A DNA stretch of 64,000 bases. Source: Berberis thunbergii. Taxonomy: Eukaryota > Streptophyta > Magnoliopsida > Ranunculales > Berberidaceae. A program made the translations under genes and the position numbers. The notes beneath the pieces are model-generated. The model was not told the DNA's origin. It saw nothing but the letters and a program-made list of their open reading frames with translations, and did no database searches. Positions 12,184-25,397 of this stretch are shown here, piece by piece. The stretch covers positions 454,305 to 518,304 of the forward strand of contig QNQO01000822.1 in NCBI GenBank assembly GCA_003290165.1, written 5' to 3'. Each line of letters starts with the position of its first letter. Positions within the stretch are counted from its first letter, which is position 1.

Positions 12184-14054
12184 TGTAATCATAGTTGCAA
12201 ATAAAGAAGCAACCAAGTAAAAAATTGGCACAAAGCCAGTCCATTCTTCGATGGCTTCTTCGAGTTTGAGAGAGTGAGAAATGGGTATTAGTTCAATCAA
12301 TGGTTCTCTACATATAATTGATTTCCATCTCTTGTTTTCTTTTGTGTATCTAATCCTCGCTTCTTGTTCATAATGTGTAGGTTGAATTGCTTGGTTTCCA
12401 TTCGATTTCTTGTTTACTTCAGGTACATTATAGTTGTTTTAGCGAATCTCCGATTGTTTGTTATGGTGTTTAGAGTTGAGTTTGTGGGTATTGCCTTGAT
12501 TGTGAAGAGAATTATAGCCATTTCATTTCCATGCACATATTGCTCCATTTTGTGTCCAAGAAAGGTACTACTCATCTTTATGTTCAAACAGGACTGATCA
12601 ATAATGTTGTCCGACTATTTCTCTGATAGCGTGAATAAGTTTCATCTTATTTTGTTTGATAAGAACTTCATCAGTTTCTGCAAATTCCTATTCATTCTTA
12701 TCTAGAATTCGAACATGTTACGGTACTTTCATTGTCTTTGATGATGTTTACTATACATTTTTTTTTTTCACTCAATGGTAAAAATTTGAGCGCTTTTGAA
12801 GTTCAAAAGGTTCAAAAAATAGTTGAAATGTAACTGACTGTAAATTAGAAAATTTTGTAAGACCTTAGAGTGCAAATGGAAACGAATAGGAAAACCAGTG
12901 TTTCGGAAACTTTGAGCTATAAGAGTTATTGGAATCATGTTTGCATAAAAAGCTTATAGTTAAATTCTACCGCTTCAGCTTCACTAAACAACCATTCCCA
13001 ATCGCTTCCAAGTTGGTACTCAAATTAGAACTCTGTTTCAACAAGTCATACAAACTCCAAGTAGTCGTAAGTTTGTAGTTAGAACACTCAATGCGCTACA
13101 ACTTTGAAATGTCACGGATTAGGTAAGAGACGTAAACATTGTAAGCTTTGTGTTAGTCACAAATGTTGGAAAACATATGAAATGTGATTCAGTAAAGTTA
13201 CAAGTTATGTAACATGAGAATAAAATATTCATTACAAGTTACATAACATGAAGAGTATGCGTTCCACAAAAACAAAATCAATGTAACAACCAGAAGTCAG
13301 TACAGATGTTTAGTACTCTAAAATGTGATCGAGTAACGTCCCTTTATAGCAAAACTAAGCATTCGGTCCACATAGAGTCCTTCACATCATCAAGTGAATT
13401 CTTTGGTATATCATAGCTTTCTGAAGCTGCATGAACAAGTCATCAATGTGCTTGGTTAAGCGATAAACAGTATCAAGATTATGATGTCAATCTGCCAAAA
13501 TCTATATTTAGATGATTCCAGCTCATAACAACTCATCGTTCCATCGATATATTTCATTGACTTTTGATCATGATTTCCCATCTTATTGTTGTTTGCACTT
13601 TAGTGGATTTCTTTCCTTCTTGTTGATTTTCTGATTTTTCTTCATTTCTTCCCATTAACATTTCTGTACTTCTTGTTGTTTACCACTTTATATCTCTTTG
13701 CTTGAACCTCTTTCACATAAAGCAATGTTTTTAAAGCTTGTTGACTCAATTTCTTTTGTTGTTTAAAGCTGGTTTTGTACATTTTTCCCTTTCTTCTTGA
13801 CTCAATTTTAATAAATCTTTTCTAACTGGTTTAATGTGGACTCGAGAAAAAACTTGTTAGAGTAGAAGACACATTTCTGATTTTTATGAAATTCTAATCG
13901 TTTAAAGCATTTCAGGTGGCAGTCTCATCCTGAAACTCGATAGCTTTAGTCGAGTGCAAAAATTCAGGCATTTTTTTCACCCCATCCAATGGTAAATTTG
14001 ACATAAAGCTCAAACAACTCAAAGGCCGATTAAAAGTTTAATAGGTTTTTTTTT
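12184..14054. other. 3' flank and intergenic DNA
   Basis: The first few hundred bases are probably the TCP 3' UTR. The rest is AT-rich with short frames and no recognised domain, element or RNA gene. Confidence 0.4.
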
Positions 14055-14310
14055 TCTTCTTTTTTTTTGAAAAGTGAAAAAGGGTTTTGAGGATCCCCAA
14101 ACTTTATATTAATAAAAAGGATGATGAAGATTACAACTGCTCATACGTTCATTTGTTACATCATCAATAGCAACATAAAATTGCTTCAAAACCTCAATAG
14201 AAAACCTAATTAGTTCTAGTTCAACGGTCTCTAATTTAGGGTGTAATCTTACAAACCGGTTAATTCTTTTTATACCGGTTGGGACCATCCACCGAAGACC
14301 GTTCATGATT
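14055..14310 (-). mobile_element. 3'-end fragment of a LINE
   Basis: On the minus strand a peptide containing LETVELELIRF and DVTNERMSSC is followed by TTTGGGGATCC and an A-rich tail. This is the same 3' terminal arrangement as the LINE at 7695-9429, so it is a severely 5'-truncated member of that family. No target-site duplication was found. Confidence 0.65.
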
Positions 14311-15030
14311 ATTTAGCGTAAGTAGTGCTGCCCCATGTATCAATGATACAAACTTTTGAGCTTTGCTCATTTATAGATGCTTCAGACTGCAAGTGAACCC
14401 AATTTAGTCTAGGCCATGTCAAAATACAATCCAGGCCCAGGACTAGGCCCAATCTCACTAATTTTCAATGACATTGCAAACTTAAACCCAAGCTCAGGCC
14501 CAATTTATCAATAAATTGAATATGGACTACCCATTCCAAGTTTTGATGTCGTAATGAAGCCCGTCAACACTCTTTAGTTTTGATGCGATGTCGTAGGGTA
14601 TGTTTGTTTGCACGGAAAATAAACATGGAAAATTGAAACCGATTTCGTGAAATCAATTCCAAGGTATCTCCCTCAAACTTGGATTCTCATGATTAGTGAA
14701 GAAATGGTCTTCTAAATAATCGATTTTTTGTCAGTAAATAGACAACTAAATAGCATAAATATGCATAAAGAGGGAAATAGAATTTCCCCAGAAAATTGGC
14801 TAACCAAACATACCTGCAGTGTTTTTTACAGATATAGGGTTTGCATGAAAATCACCATGAAAGTCATTTGTAATTTTTTTTGGGTTTGCTCTTCTGTAAC
14901 CTGCTAAAGACCATCCAGTACAAACTCCAATTAACCCAAGCCCAAGTATGTTAAAAATAAAAAAATAAAAAAAATTAATATCCTTGTCGGGTTAGTACCA
15001 TATCATTTTTACTCGTTTGCCTAAGATTAA
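14311..15030. other. Intergenic DNA
   Basis: No gene or element boundary is seen. There are A-rich tracts near 14960. Confidence 0.4.
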
Positions 15031-15383
15031 TGTTGGGAGCTTCATGGATATGCAGTGGAGGAGGGGACCTTACTTCTCATTTAGGCTCGAGATGGTGGAA
15101 GGAATTTCTATTTAGAGACTCGATGATCCTGATTGACCTCCTTCAGGATGAAGACTCTCAACAACTTTCTACCATGATTTGGGTTTGACACTCTATTATT
15201 TGTAATATTAAACGACTGTTTCTTATGCTTTCTTTTTGGCATTATGAATATATATTCAAAGATCTTAATGGTAAGACTCATCGCTGGCATCAAACACCGG
15301 CTATATTAATTGTAATAGCTAGTAAATTTTAATATATTTCCAATGCTTTTAACAAAAATAAAATAAAATGTTGGGAGCTTCAT
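15031..15383 (+). mobile_element. 5'-truncated LINE tail with 15-bp TSD
   Basis: TGTTGGGAGCTTCAT occurs exactly at 15031-15045 and 15369-15383 (17 bp if the preceding AA is counted). The 323-bp body ends in AAAAATAAAATAAAA, like the tail near 21060. It holds decayed RNase H end sequence (KDLNGKTH), matching the KDLNNEAH tail at 20750-21072. It has no intact reading frame. Confidence 0.7.
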
Positions 15384-15639
15384 TAGAGCCAATAAAGGAT
15401 GCGAACATGAAAACACAAAGATCGGTGGGATCAGTACTGGGGTACTAAGTACAATTACATGTCTCATGTTTTGACAACAACCCTAACATGTACAAGCTGG
15501 AACATGAGACAACAACCCTAACATGTACAACCTGGAACTCTGTTCATGCCTTTTAACACCTACCAATCCGCAATTCTAAGGCAGGACTTTATAGCCTTTT
15601 TCTTTTTTTTAATAGGCATTTTACACTTTTAGCCCATTT
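15384..15639. repeat. Short duplicated motif
   Basis: CAACCCTAACATGTACAA is repeated 36 bp apart (15478 and 15512), a small local tandem duplication. Nothing else is seen. Confidence 0.4.
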
Positions 15640-18010
15640 ATATATATTTTATTTTTTGGTCAAACACGAAGATGTTATTAAATATAAGAAAGAAAATAAA
15701 GGACAAAAGAAATCATTTCTACATCAAAAAATGCCAAAACATCATGAATGTGTCAAAAACCAAGTCTCTGAATAAATTACAAGCCGAACCCACCATCCAT
15801 AACAATTCCCTAATTTTTATAAAAAATATAATGCTCTGATCTGTTGAGCTCTTCAAAAACCTTCATTTTTCTCTTTTTCCACACACGCCACATGAGAACG
15901 TGATTAACCCTACGCCATAACCACTCCGCCTGCAAAAAATGATTAGTTTGAGACTACCAACTTAGCCAATCCAAAATAGAATCTTGAAACATCAAACTCA
16001 AACCAAATTCTGACAAGAAACTGCTCGAAATGAATTTAGAGAATCTACAGTGAAACATCAAATGATCTAGCGTCTCGTCAATCTCATTACAAAGTACACA
16101 GACTTTCTTTGTGGATTCCTCTTTTCCTTAATCTATCTTTAGTCAAGATTCTTTCATTCAACACTGACCAACTAAAGAAATTTATTCGAGAAATTTTTTT
16201 TTTACCCAAACCAGATTCTTATGAGAATAAATGAAAGGGTTGAAATGAGTTTCATAATGAGAGACAACCATATATCAAAAAAATTTGTTTCCGAGAAGCC
16301 CGCACCTTTATCCTTTTCACACCAAACTATCAGGGTCCTCCGAGATCATCTGACTATCCAATAGATGCATTAATTTGGATACATCCTCTAGTTCCCAAGT
16401 ATTTAGGGGTATTTGAAAAGAAAGATCCCAAGAATTGTCATTAAACAAAAAATTGTTAACTCTCTCATGTTTTTTGTTGTTAATGATAAACAACATTGGA
16501 AACGAATCATTCAGAGGTTGATTGTTACACCAAGAATCATGCCAGAAAGATATGAGATCACTATTGCCACATCGAATAGAGGTGTGGGGGTAGAAAACAC
16601 TTGCGCACTGAGAGATGGACTTCCACAAAGAGCATCCATAGGGAGAATACTTAGTTCTCTTATCTCTTTCCCATCTATTGCGTCCATATTTATCAATAAC
16701 GAGCAATCTCCATAAATTACTATATTCTTTTGCAAATCGCCAAAGCCACTTGAAAAGTAAAACAAAATTGAAAGTGATCACTTGGCGTATGCCCAATCCA
16801 CAATGAGATTTGGGACAACAAATTTTTTTTCAACCCACTAAATGCATATTTCTAGATTTTTTAGTAGAACCTCAAAGAAAGTCGCGCATGATCTGTTCCA
16901 TCTTAGCTATTATTGAAGAGGGAACCTTGATAATAGAAGCTAAAGTGGATTGGACAAGAGCTAATCTGCCTGCTTTTGAGAAAAATTTACGCTTCCAAGA
17001 CGCTAGTCTCGATTCCATCATTTCGATCGTCTCATCCCACACAACTTTACTTTTAAAACTAGCACCCAAAGGCATGCCCAAATACTCAACTGGAAACTAA
17101 CCTGCTGCACAACCAAATAAACCTGCCAACTGTTGCAGATGAGGGACATTTCCAATAGGCAACACCACTGATTTGTGAAAATTGATTTTCAGACCTGAAA
17201 TAACTTCAAGCCAAAACATAATTCTTTTTAGAACAAGAACCTAAGTAGTAGAGACATAACAAAAGATGATAGTATCATCCGCATACTTAAGGATAAAAAT
17301 AGAAGGATTACCCTATGCGATAGAGAAACATCTCACTAGGCCAACATCAACCGCTTTAATAATCATTTGGGTTAGGCCTTCTGCTGCTAAAGTAAAGAGA
17401 AGAAGAGATAGATGATCGCCTTGACACAAACCTTTAGAACTATTGAAAAACCCATGCAGCTGACCATTAATCTTCAGTGAGAAATAGGTTGTAGATCTGC
17501 AAGTGTGAAGCCAATGAATCCATTCGGAGTCAAACCCCATGCGAGCCATTACCAAATTCAAATATCTCTAAGAAACATTGTCAAAGACTTTAGAAAAATC
17601 TAATTTGATAATGAGCCCTGAAACTCCTTGTTTTTTCCTATAATCAATAATTTCATTGGCAATCAAAGGACTATCAACTACACCTGTCTTTCACTGACTG
17701 CTGCACTCTGAAAAGGATAAATGATTGAATGAAATTTTTTTTCAATCTATCAACCAACACCTTAGCAATAATCTTATAGGCCTCATTCAAAATATTGATA
17801 GGTTTGAAATCCTTGACTGTCTACATTCCCGCACATTTAGGAATAAGCGAGATAATAGTAATGTTCAACAGCTATTCCAAAAAATTTATAGAGTTAAAAT
17901 CTTCAATAACTTTCAAAAAAGAAACTTTGATTACCTCCCACATTTTCAAATAGAACACTATTAAAATCCATCAAGACCTGGAGAAACTTCAGATTTTAGC
18001 TCTTACATTG
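15640..18010 (-). mobile_element. Degenerate L1-type LINE, reverse transcriptase to 3' end
   Basis: Read on the minus strand it begins near 17990 with VSPGLDGF, the start of a plant LINE reverse transcriptase. It continues through GLCQGDHLSLLLFTLAAEGL (17313-17561) and the catalytic box LKYADDTIIF near 17270-17300, then the thumb region (16872-17081, SRLASWKRKFFSKAGRLALV). Next come WHDSWCNN (16317-16796) and the zf-RVT zinc segment CTLCNEIDETLDHLMFHC near 16050-16110. Many frameshifts and stops make it inactive. The 5' half (ORF1, endonuclease) is missing. Its 3' end is near the T-rich stretch at 15640-15660. Confidence 0.8.
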
Positions 18011-18857
18011 TTTTCTATAAAAACTTCTATTCCTTCTGTAGATAATGTTTGTGATTATATTTTAAAAAAAATGAGTAAAAATGTAAAAAATCTCAAACCT
18101 GATAAAAAAAATAACTTTAAAATCTGACTCCCTAGACAAACTCCCTTATTAGGTCCAATTTTGATGGTCCATATAAAAATGGTTAGGTCCATCATATGTG
18201 ATGGATGACAAAACCAGCATAATTTTGCTTGTGTTAAATCAGCGATAAAGGCACAACCTAGAAAGCGATGGGCACCGATGTGTGTTGGGGTGCCTTAATT
18301 GTATGCGAGTTGGTTTCTTGGCTTTCTTGTGCTATATTGGAATTGATCAAGGGATGAACAAAAGTTTTATGTTTATCCTAAATAGAGAAAGAGTTTTTAA
18401 CTAATCAGTAGGTGGAAACAATGCTGGGGCTATGTGGAGTATTTTGTAATAATTTGGTTTTTATTTGTTATTTTCTATGAAGAAAAAAAATATATGAAAT
18501 GCTGAGTGACAAAGGATCGGGAGATAGAAAAGAGTGTCGACGGAGCACAATAAGAAAGAAAGTGTCATGTTCGCTCTTTTATGGTTAATCCGACCATCAT
18601 TATAAGCGATAGGGATGCCTACAAGACACGGTTGGTTTCGCCCCGAAGAAGAGTGTACACCTTACACCATGGTGTGAAAAAATCTCAATTCTAAACAAAA
18701 ATAGTAATTAATAAGTTTATCGAAATATCATAGAGTTACCTCATCATTATGTCACCACGTAAGGTGAAAAAATCTCATGTATTTTACAACAATTTTTTAC
18801 TCAACATGAGACTAGAATTGTCGCACATCAAATTTTGACTCTTATTTACATTTATGA
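18011..18857. other. Intergenic DNA
   Basis: There is no supported gene. Short A-rich runs flank the end of the LINE. Confidence 0.4.
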
Positions 18858-19007
18858 AAAAATGAGTTTCGCTAAAGGTGTGATGGCTCAGTGATTGAAT
18901 AATGATGAATGATATCACTATGTTACATGGTCGAATCCAACCGAACATCTAGGGAATGAAGGGTTAAAGGATAAAATAAAAAATAAAAAAAATGGAAAAA
19001 TGAGTTT
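18858..19007 (+). mobile_element. tRNA-derived SINE with 12-bp TSD
   Basis: A 126-bp body (18870-18995) has an A-box-like TGGCTCAGTGATTG, a B-box-like GGTCGAATCC and an A-rich tail. It is bracketed by AAAAATGAGTTT at 18858-18869 and 18996-19007. The boxes, spacing, tail and duplication together fit a Pol III SINE. It is short for a plant SINE and may be truncated. Confidence 0.6.
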
Positions 19008-19829
19008 AAGTTGTAAGGTTTAGGGTTTGATAAGGGAAACAACGACTTAGCATCACAAAATGAGAATCGCAAAGTGAATTATAATCAATGGCATATTTTT
19101 GTTAGTTGTGTTTGTGGTTGTCATCGTTTCAAAATTGATATCTATTTTATAATTTAAAGTGGTGTTTTATGGTAGCTTCGTTAATTACAATTAAACATGT
19201 AATTAATTGCCTTGCATTTCAAAAAAAAAAAAAAAAAAGGTGTCCTTAGTCCTTGTGCTTTCTCTTTACACCACTTCCATCTATGTAAATTACCAGAAAC
19301 ACAACTCCTCCATCTCCATGTGTGCACTCTCTCAGGCCAGTTCCTGATCACTATTGTTTCAGAAATGGAGATTTCACTTTCTTCAATTAGTTCAAACCCT
19401 CAATAAAAATATGTCCTCTGTTTCACTCTCCCTACACCCCATTTGGCATTTATTTAGATGAGATGGGCAAATTTGTTTCTACATATCCAAAAGGTGACAA
19501 TTTGTTTTAGGAGTCCCTACTAGTTTTTATCCATTAATGGTCCCTCTGTGTCAATATAATAGTTAAGGACCACAAGGACTTCTCCTTCACATTCCACTCC
19601 TTCAAAAATTTTGGAGAAAATTTCATCATATCTTTTTTTTTTAGTGATAATAATTAGGTATTGTTTGTGATTATACAATTAATTAGGTTTAGATTGTAGT
19701 GTATACAACAAAGTACACACAAACAAACACAATGACCCCAATTGTTATTAGCTAAATAAACAAACAAACCCTAATTATATGTGTGCCGACGGATCTATAT
19801 GGGAAAGGAAGTTAATTTAGACAAGAAGA
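19008..19829. other. Intergenic DNA with an 18-A tract
   Basis: A homopolymer A run lies at 19221-19238. Frames around it are not recognisable proteins. Confidence 0.4.
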
Positions 19830-19831
19830 AT

Positions 19832-19976
19832 TCTAGGGGTCGAGGAAGGGAATGAGGGATGGGTGGAAGCCACTCATTCACCTCGAGATGAGCGCCATCA
19901 CGCATCTCAAATTCAATGCGCTCATCTTGAGGCAAATGGGTGGTTACCACCCCTCCCTCGCTCCCTCAACCCCTAG
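19832..19976. repeat. Foldback element, CTCGAGATGAG family
   Basis: The arms CTAGGGGTCGAGGAAGGGAATGAGG ... (left) and CCTCCCTCGCTCCCTCAACCCCTAG (right) are inverted copies, with an inner hairpin of CACTCATTCACCTCGAGATGAGCGC against GCGCTCATCTTGAGG. The foldback at 31882-32037 shares ACTCATTC followed by TCGAGATG in the same relative position, so the two are a small MITE family. Confidence 0.6.
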
Positions 19977-20749
19977 CAAAGCCCTTTAGACAAAGCTATA
20001 TGCATCATTTTTATAATTCTCGTTAATGATTCCAACTTATAAGTAGTTAATTTGATTTTAATTTCATATATCATCTTTTTCTTCACATTATAAATTCCAT
20101 ACACATTGAGGAATAGATTATATATATATATATATATAGTATATTGCAAGTAGAAACATTATTACATTATCATCCCACAAAGAATCAATTATATGGTGCA
20201 TCGCGGGCCATTCACAGTCTGTTTTATGATGTAATCTTTCGATTCCTTTCATTTTGAGGAGAAAATGATAATTTAGTGATTTGAGATGAATTGATGAAGT
20301 TACATATGTCTCGACCACCCTTTTAATGCTGACATCAAATGTTCTTAGATAAGATTTATAAAAGGGAATCGAGTTAAAATTCTTGTACGTAGTCGAATCA
20401 AATAGTTGACCCACAGGGAACCAAATTAAAAAAAACCTTATCACGACTTGAAATGGATAGAAGAAGATGTCCAACAAGGCAACTTGGGTTTTATGATTCA
20501 TCTATTTCCATTTGATGTTACCACTATCTAATGAGTGTTGTGGTGATGCCATAACTACACAAATCTACATAATGAATATAAAATTAGTTGGTTTTAGGGT
20601 TTAGGCCAGGTTACCGATCGCCAAATTGGCTTTCCGGTTAAGTTCAACGTAAAATTTAATTAGCTTGGACTGAAGGGTATTTAAATGGTTTTGGGATCCA
20701 TTAAAAACTTGCCCTAGAAATATATTTATAAGAGGGCGAGAAGTACATG
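19977..20749. other. Unassigned DNA with a (TA)n microsatellite
   Basis: (TA)n lies at 20130-20148. The minus strand is open for 127 codons (20118-20501), but the peptide matches no family I know and includes the microsatellite, so I do not call it a gene. Sequence from about 20600 may be further LINE RNase H remnant. Confidence 0.35.
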
Positions 20750-21072
20750 CAAGTAAGAACATGCCCGTAACTGGAAGAGAGGTGTTTTGTTGGGGGACTC
20801 TGAAGCCCTTCATTTTATGTTGTAGACTGATCTAGATGATGATAGGATTATTGCAGGAGAGACATGTATGAACTTTTGTTGGATGTGGCGTCCGATCATA
20901 TATAATATAAAATTTCTCATTCTTTTGAATTCAGAATGGGTGTGTAAGTTTATTCCTAAAGACCTCAACAATGAAGCTCATGATTTAGCAACTATAGTTG
21001 GACAACGTTTCTGTAATTAGGTTATCTAATGAATATGCAATATGCTTTATCAAAAATAAAATAAAAAAGGAT
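20750..21072 (+). mobile_element. LINE 3'-end fragment (RNase H tail)
   Basis: The + strand reads WVCKFIPKDLNNEAHDLATI, the end of an RNase H domain of the plant LINE type. It is followed by GTAATTAGGTT and an AAAAATAAAATAAAAAA tail like that at 15350-15368. The upstream edge is unclear and frames are broken. Confidence 0.6.
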
Positions 21073-21724
21073 GAGGAACTCACAAAAATAAAATATTATA
21101 TCTAAAAATAATTTTAAGCCCATAGATTATAAAGGAACTAATAAAAGGATGTGTCATCTCTAAAGAAATTCCTAGAATAACCTTATCGTGACAATATCTA
21201 GTCTTTGATATCGAACGAATCTGTGATTCATATTGGTTCTTCCATCCCCTCAAAGACAAGGAATGTGATTTCTCGAAATATATCGAAATTTTATGAAATA
21301 TTTTCTATTATGAAGTTACCGAAATCTCTTTCGAAATTGAATATGTCGAAATTTTTTTGAGAAAAGAAATACAATTTTTAATCTCCATATATTTTAACAT
21401 GCTGTAATGTTATTTTAGTATCAAAAGTTTGTTTTGTGAGTGATTCTTATGCAGTATCAGTATGTAGTCTGTATGATACTACGAGTTCTGTGATACTTTT
21501 TATGTAGTATTTAATAGTTTAAAATGCATAATTATATTATTAAATCTAAAACCACAACCGAAACTTTTACATTTTTTCTACACAAAATGAAATATTTCAC
21601 TGAATATTTCTTAAAATCAGGGGGGGGGGTTCGAAATTAACTCAAAAAATAAAATCACAATCCTTGCTCAAAGGTGTGTGCATCTCTTCTGTCGCACACT
21701 CATACAAGGGTGTCAATGTCACAC
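21073..21724. other. AT-rich non-coding DNA
   Basis: A G run lies at 21620-21628. Repeated TCGAAAT/ATTTCGA motifs at 21270-21360 form imperfect short hairpins. No gene. Confidence 0.35.
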
Positions 21725-21850
21725 TCATTCAGGGAGGGGGGGTGGGGTGTCCACCCCTTGGGATGCGTGCATTGACTTTTCTTGTGCGCATCCCGGGGGA
21801 ATGGACGGTGCCCCCTCCCCCTTCCCCTCGCCATTTCCCTCGACACTTAG
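21725..21850. repeat. GC-rich foldback
   Basis: GGATGCGTGCA and TGTGCGCATCC face each other, and the outer GGGAGGGGGGG faces CCCCCTCCCCC. The outer edge CCCTCGCCATTTCCCTCG resembles the arms of the 31882-32037 foldback. It is probably a diverged relative. Confidence 0.4.
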
Positions 21851-24315
21851 ACGGGTTCATTTCTACAAATTGATGAAATGTCACAAAATATGACTTTTAT
21901 CCTTTCCTCAAAACAATTAATATATAAGAATACCTGATATTTTCAATACCCATTAAAAGTCCACGTATTTCATGTGCGCAAATATTCAATATTTTTATTT
22001 TATTTTATTACAATATTTCAATAATAAGTAAAAATTATTATTGAAATTTTAAACAAAATAATTAAGAGGTTGGTAAGAGTTTATGTATAATATACAAATA
22101 ATTAAGAGGTTTAAATAAATGATGTTAGAGGCCGAGGTATAATTAATAATATTTAAGTAGGACAAGTTTTTATCATAAATAATATGAATTTGGGAGGTTG
22201 AAAATGATAAAAATTCCCTTAGGCACTATTTACCTAACTATTGATTTTTTTTTTTGTAAATATGATAGAGTTGAGAGAGCGTTTTGGGCATTTAAAAAAT
22301 TAGGACTAAATTCACATGGGTACTTTTCCCAAAGGGAACATATAGTACAAAAATATTTAAAAGGGGGAGTTTTTTTTTATCGTAAATAATATAAATTTGA
22401 AAGAATTAAAATGAAAAAAAAATACCTATAACCACTATTCACTTAATGATAAAGTAGAGACGACATTTTAGACATTCCAAAAATCAAGATGAAATCCATA
22501 TGGATATTGTTCCTAAGAAGAGCTGACATTATATGACACAAATTATTAATTTGTATATATACATATATTGGTTCCTTGGTATATTTGACATCTACGATTA
22601 GCTCACGGCGCACTTCACTACCATCATCAAGCAGGCATAAATCAGTATCGAAAAAGTGTCGTTCTTCAAAATGCACATCTGATTAGCCCCATGTAAATAT
22701 GGACTATGTGGTCTCATCCCCAGTCTTAAACATCGATTTGTCCTAATATAAATTGTCATTCCGAGTAACATCAAAAAGTTGTGCGACGCATAATTAATTA
22801 AAAATTCAATCATACGAAGATCGTTATACTTAAACATCATCAATAATCAAATCACAAACTTTTACACTTAGGCTTAAATTAAAATCATTCAAAACAAAAT
22901 CTACTTAAAGTTGATTACTCATCCAAATGAAAAAAAAGATCTAAACCCTTCCACAAGTGGAAATTATTAAATCAAAATCAAAATATTCTATTTGATTTCA
23001 CGATTTGTATGAAAGAGATCCCCAAATTTTGAAAAGAATTTCCTAGATTTGGTAAGATCTTAAAATGAGAGACAAGATTGGTGCTGACCATTGCATAAAA
23101 ACACACTATGAATCAAGTGGATTGGCTAAAAAGTAGAGACCATTTACTGACAACACACACAAACTCCCAACAAAGAACCCAATTCCCTTTCAACTTTTTT
23201 TACCCAACCATTGGATTCCAATTCATTTAAACTATTTACCCAACCATTGGATCTGACTCATCCCACTCAATAGATAGTCAAAAAGAAAAAAAAAATTGTT
23301 TAGTGTTAATAACATCCACAATGAGCTCATAAATGTGTGAAAAATATGTAAATGTATAAATTTGATTATCAAATCAACCATTGTGAATCTCAAACCTCGC
23401 CGGACGTGATAAGGTCTACCTTCCTGCCGCGTCTCAGAGTGAGTGTTCACTCTGAGATGCAGCGGGAACATAACTTTACTAATTTGCATACTCATTTGAA
23501 ATGTAATTCTTTTAAATGATAATAATGACCTTGCTTAGAATGGATGCTCTAACTCAATTGGTAAGACCATCACAAGTCCAAGATTTGAGCTTTGCCAAAG
23601 GATTTAGCTGGTTATGGGATAATACAAATATTTTGTACATTTAAAACATATAAAATAAAATTTCAACTATATATGTTGGGTAAAAATTGAATTAGAAAAT
23701 GAAAGATGTAAACGGAGGGGACAACTGTTGAAAACTTGGATAAATACAGTGAAAGAAGACTTTCTTGAGTTTGGATTAGATGATGATATGTGTGAATACC
23801 ACATTGCTTAGAGAACCAAAATTCGTGTTGTCAATCCCGAAAGTATTGAAAATGAGATTTGATTATGATTATGATGATGATGATGATATGTGGGTAAAAA
23901 TCGAGATATATCTATAGGTTGTTGTAAATTAAGTAGTGGAAGTTTGTTGAACATGTGAGCTACTAAATTTAACAAATTCTTAGACCAGGATCTTATGTTT
24001 ACATTTGAGAATGAAACAATTATATGTAGATATTTGCAACTATGTAAAACCTAATTATTCAAATGGGGATACCTTAGAACCAATGCATTCACGGAGTTGG
24101 TAAAACCAAAATTAAAATATCACTATTTTTACGCGAATTTAAGGTAAAAACAGTAAGAAGATACTTTCAACTTTGCAACCAACATCTGACCCAGGAATTT
24201 AGGATAAAACTTAGCTATAATTGGATGCTACAAATATACAATATTTTCACTTGAAATTAGGATATAAATCACGACATAAACTTGGATACTTTGAACACTA
24301 CAAATGTCAAAAACC
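21851..24315. other. Intergenic AT-rich DNA
   Basis: It holds no recognisable gene. At 23425-23466 the perfect arms CTCAGAGTGA and TCACTCTGAG form a strong hairpin within a GC-richer patch. A (GAT)n microsatellite lies near 23872-23888. Confidence 0.4.
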
Positions 24316-25256
24316 TTATAGAATTATCTTTTTTTTTTTTTTTTTGGAAATCAAGTGGGGTTATTGAGGATCCCCAAACCTAAAAAAGAACTGATTTATC
24401 AATTACAATCGCCAATAGGTCATGCCTAGCTTGTCTTCATGTACAATGTCTTTCAAGTCTTCTGTGAAGGAGCTAAGAGTTATTTTCAGAAATTCCGTGC
24501 TAGGAAGGAGGCCAGTCAATCTGCTAGTCTATTAGTCTCTCTGTATTCATGACAGATCTGGTAGTCCTCAAGGTGCTCCAACATAGATTTGATCCTATTG
24601 ATGATATGTCTGAGATCCCATGCGTAGTTCCTGTCTTTAGTCAAGTATTCAACCACGGTGGTTGAGTCTATTGATAATTCTAACTTCCTGAGATGGTGTA
24701 AGCGAGCTAGTTTCAGACCAGCCTCGACTCCGTGAAGCTCATGTTTTAGGATAGAATGCCCTGAAAATGAACATGAGCACGCTGCTACTACACTATTAGT
24801 TCCATCCCTAATCACTGCACCGTAGCCCCCTCGATTACCTTGCATTGATCCATCTGAGTTCATCTTATGCCAATCATCTCTAGGCTTCTTCCAAGAGCAT
24901 TGCATGGGCGTCTTGAGTTTAAACATTGTGTCCAGGTTTCATTTACCTAAGAACTGTCTATTGGATGCGGTGTCCTCGACAACTAGCTCCTCTGATGTGA
25001 ATCTCAATCTGATGTCGGTGTAGATGCGCTTTATGAGCTCAATTCCTGTGCAGAATTGTTGCTCATATAGTCTGTTATTACGCTCCATCCATAGTGCATA
25101 AACTGTGGCATTGAATGTAACTCTTTTGACTAAGGATATATTGGAGATGTTGGCAGCACCACCGTAACTCAGCATCCCAATCAGTAACCTGTTTATGGTA
25201 GTTGAGGTAGTGCAACATTCTAGTCCAGACAAATTTGGAGTAATTATAGAATTATC
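24316..25256 (-). mobile_element. 5'-truncated LINE with RNase H and 13-bp TSD
   Basis: TTATAGAATTATC occurs exactly at 24316-24328 and 25244-25256. The 915-bp body on the minus strand has the post-RT region (NATVYALWMERNNRLYEQ), then an RNase H domain (24516-24926) with MNSDGSMQGNRGGYGAVIRD, a glutamate in ELHGVEAGL, SIDSTTVVEYL and the end piece YRETNRLAD. Asp, Glu and Asp of the catalytic set are visible. It ends with TTTGGGGATCCTCAATAACCCC and a poly-A of about 17. The frame shifts between the two parts. A young-looking 5'-truncated insertion. Confidence 0.88.
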
Positions 25257-25397
25257 ACAAACAACGTTTTGAAATATCTCGTAGATCCTCGATATATTGC
25301 TAATAATATCCTAAAATTAGTGTCGATATCATCAGTATATGTAATATATCAATACTTCATGTGATATTTTAAATTAGCGATAGTGCTAGTCAAGTTG

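Noticed and set aside
20118..20501. Minus-strand open frame of 127 codons
   Set aside because: No recognisable domain, it includes a (TA)n microsatellite at its end, and it has no splice or promoter context.
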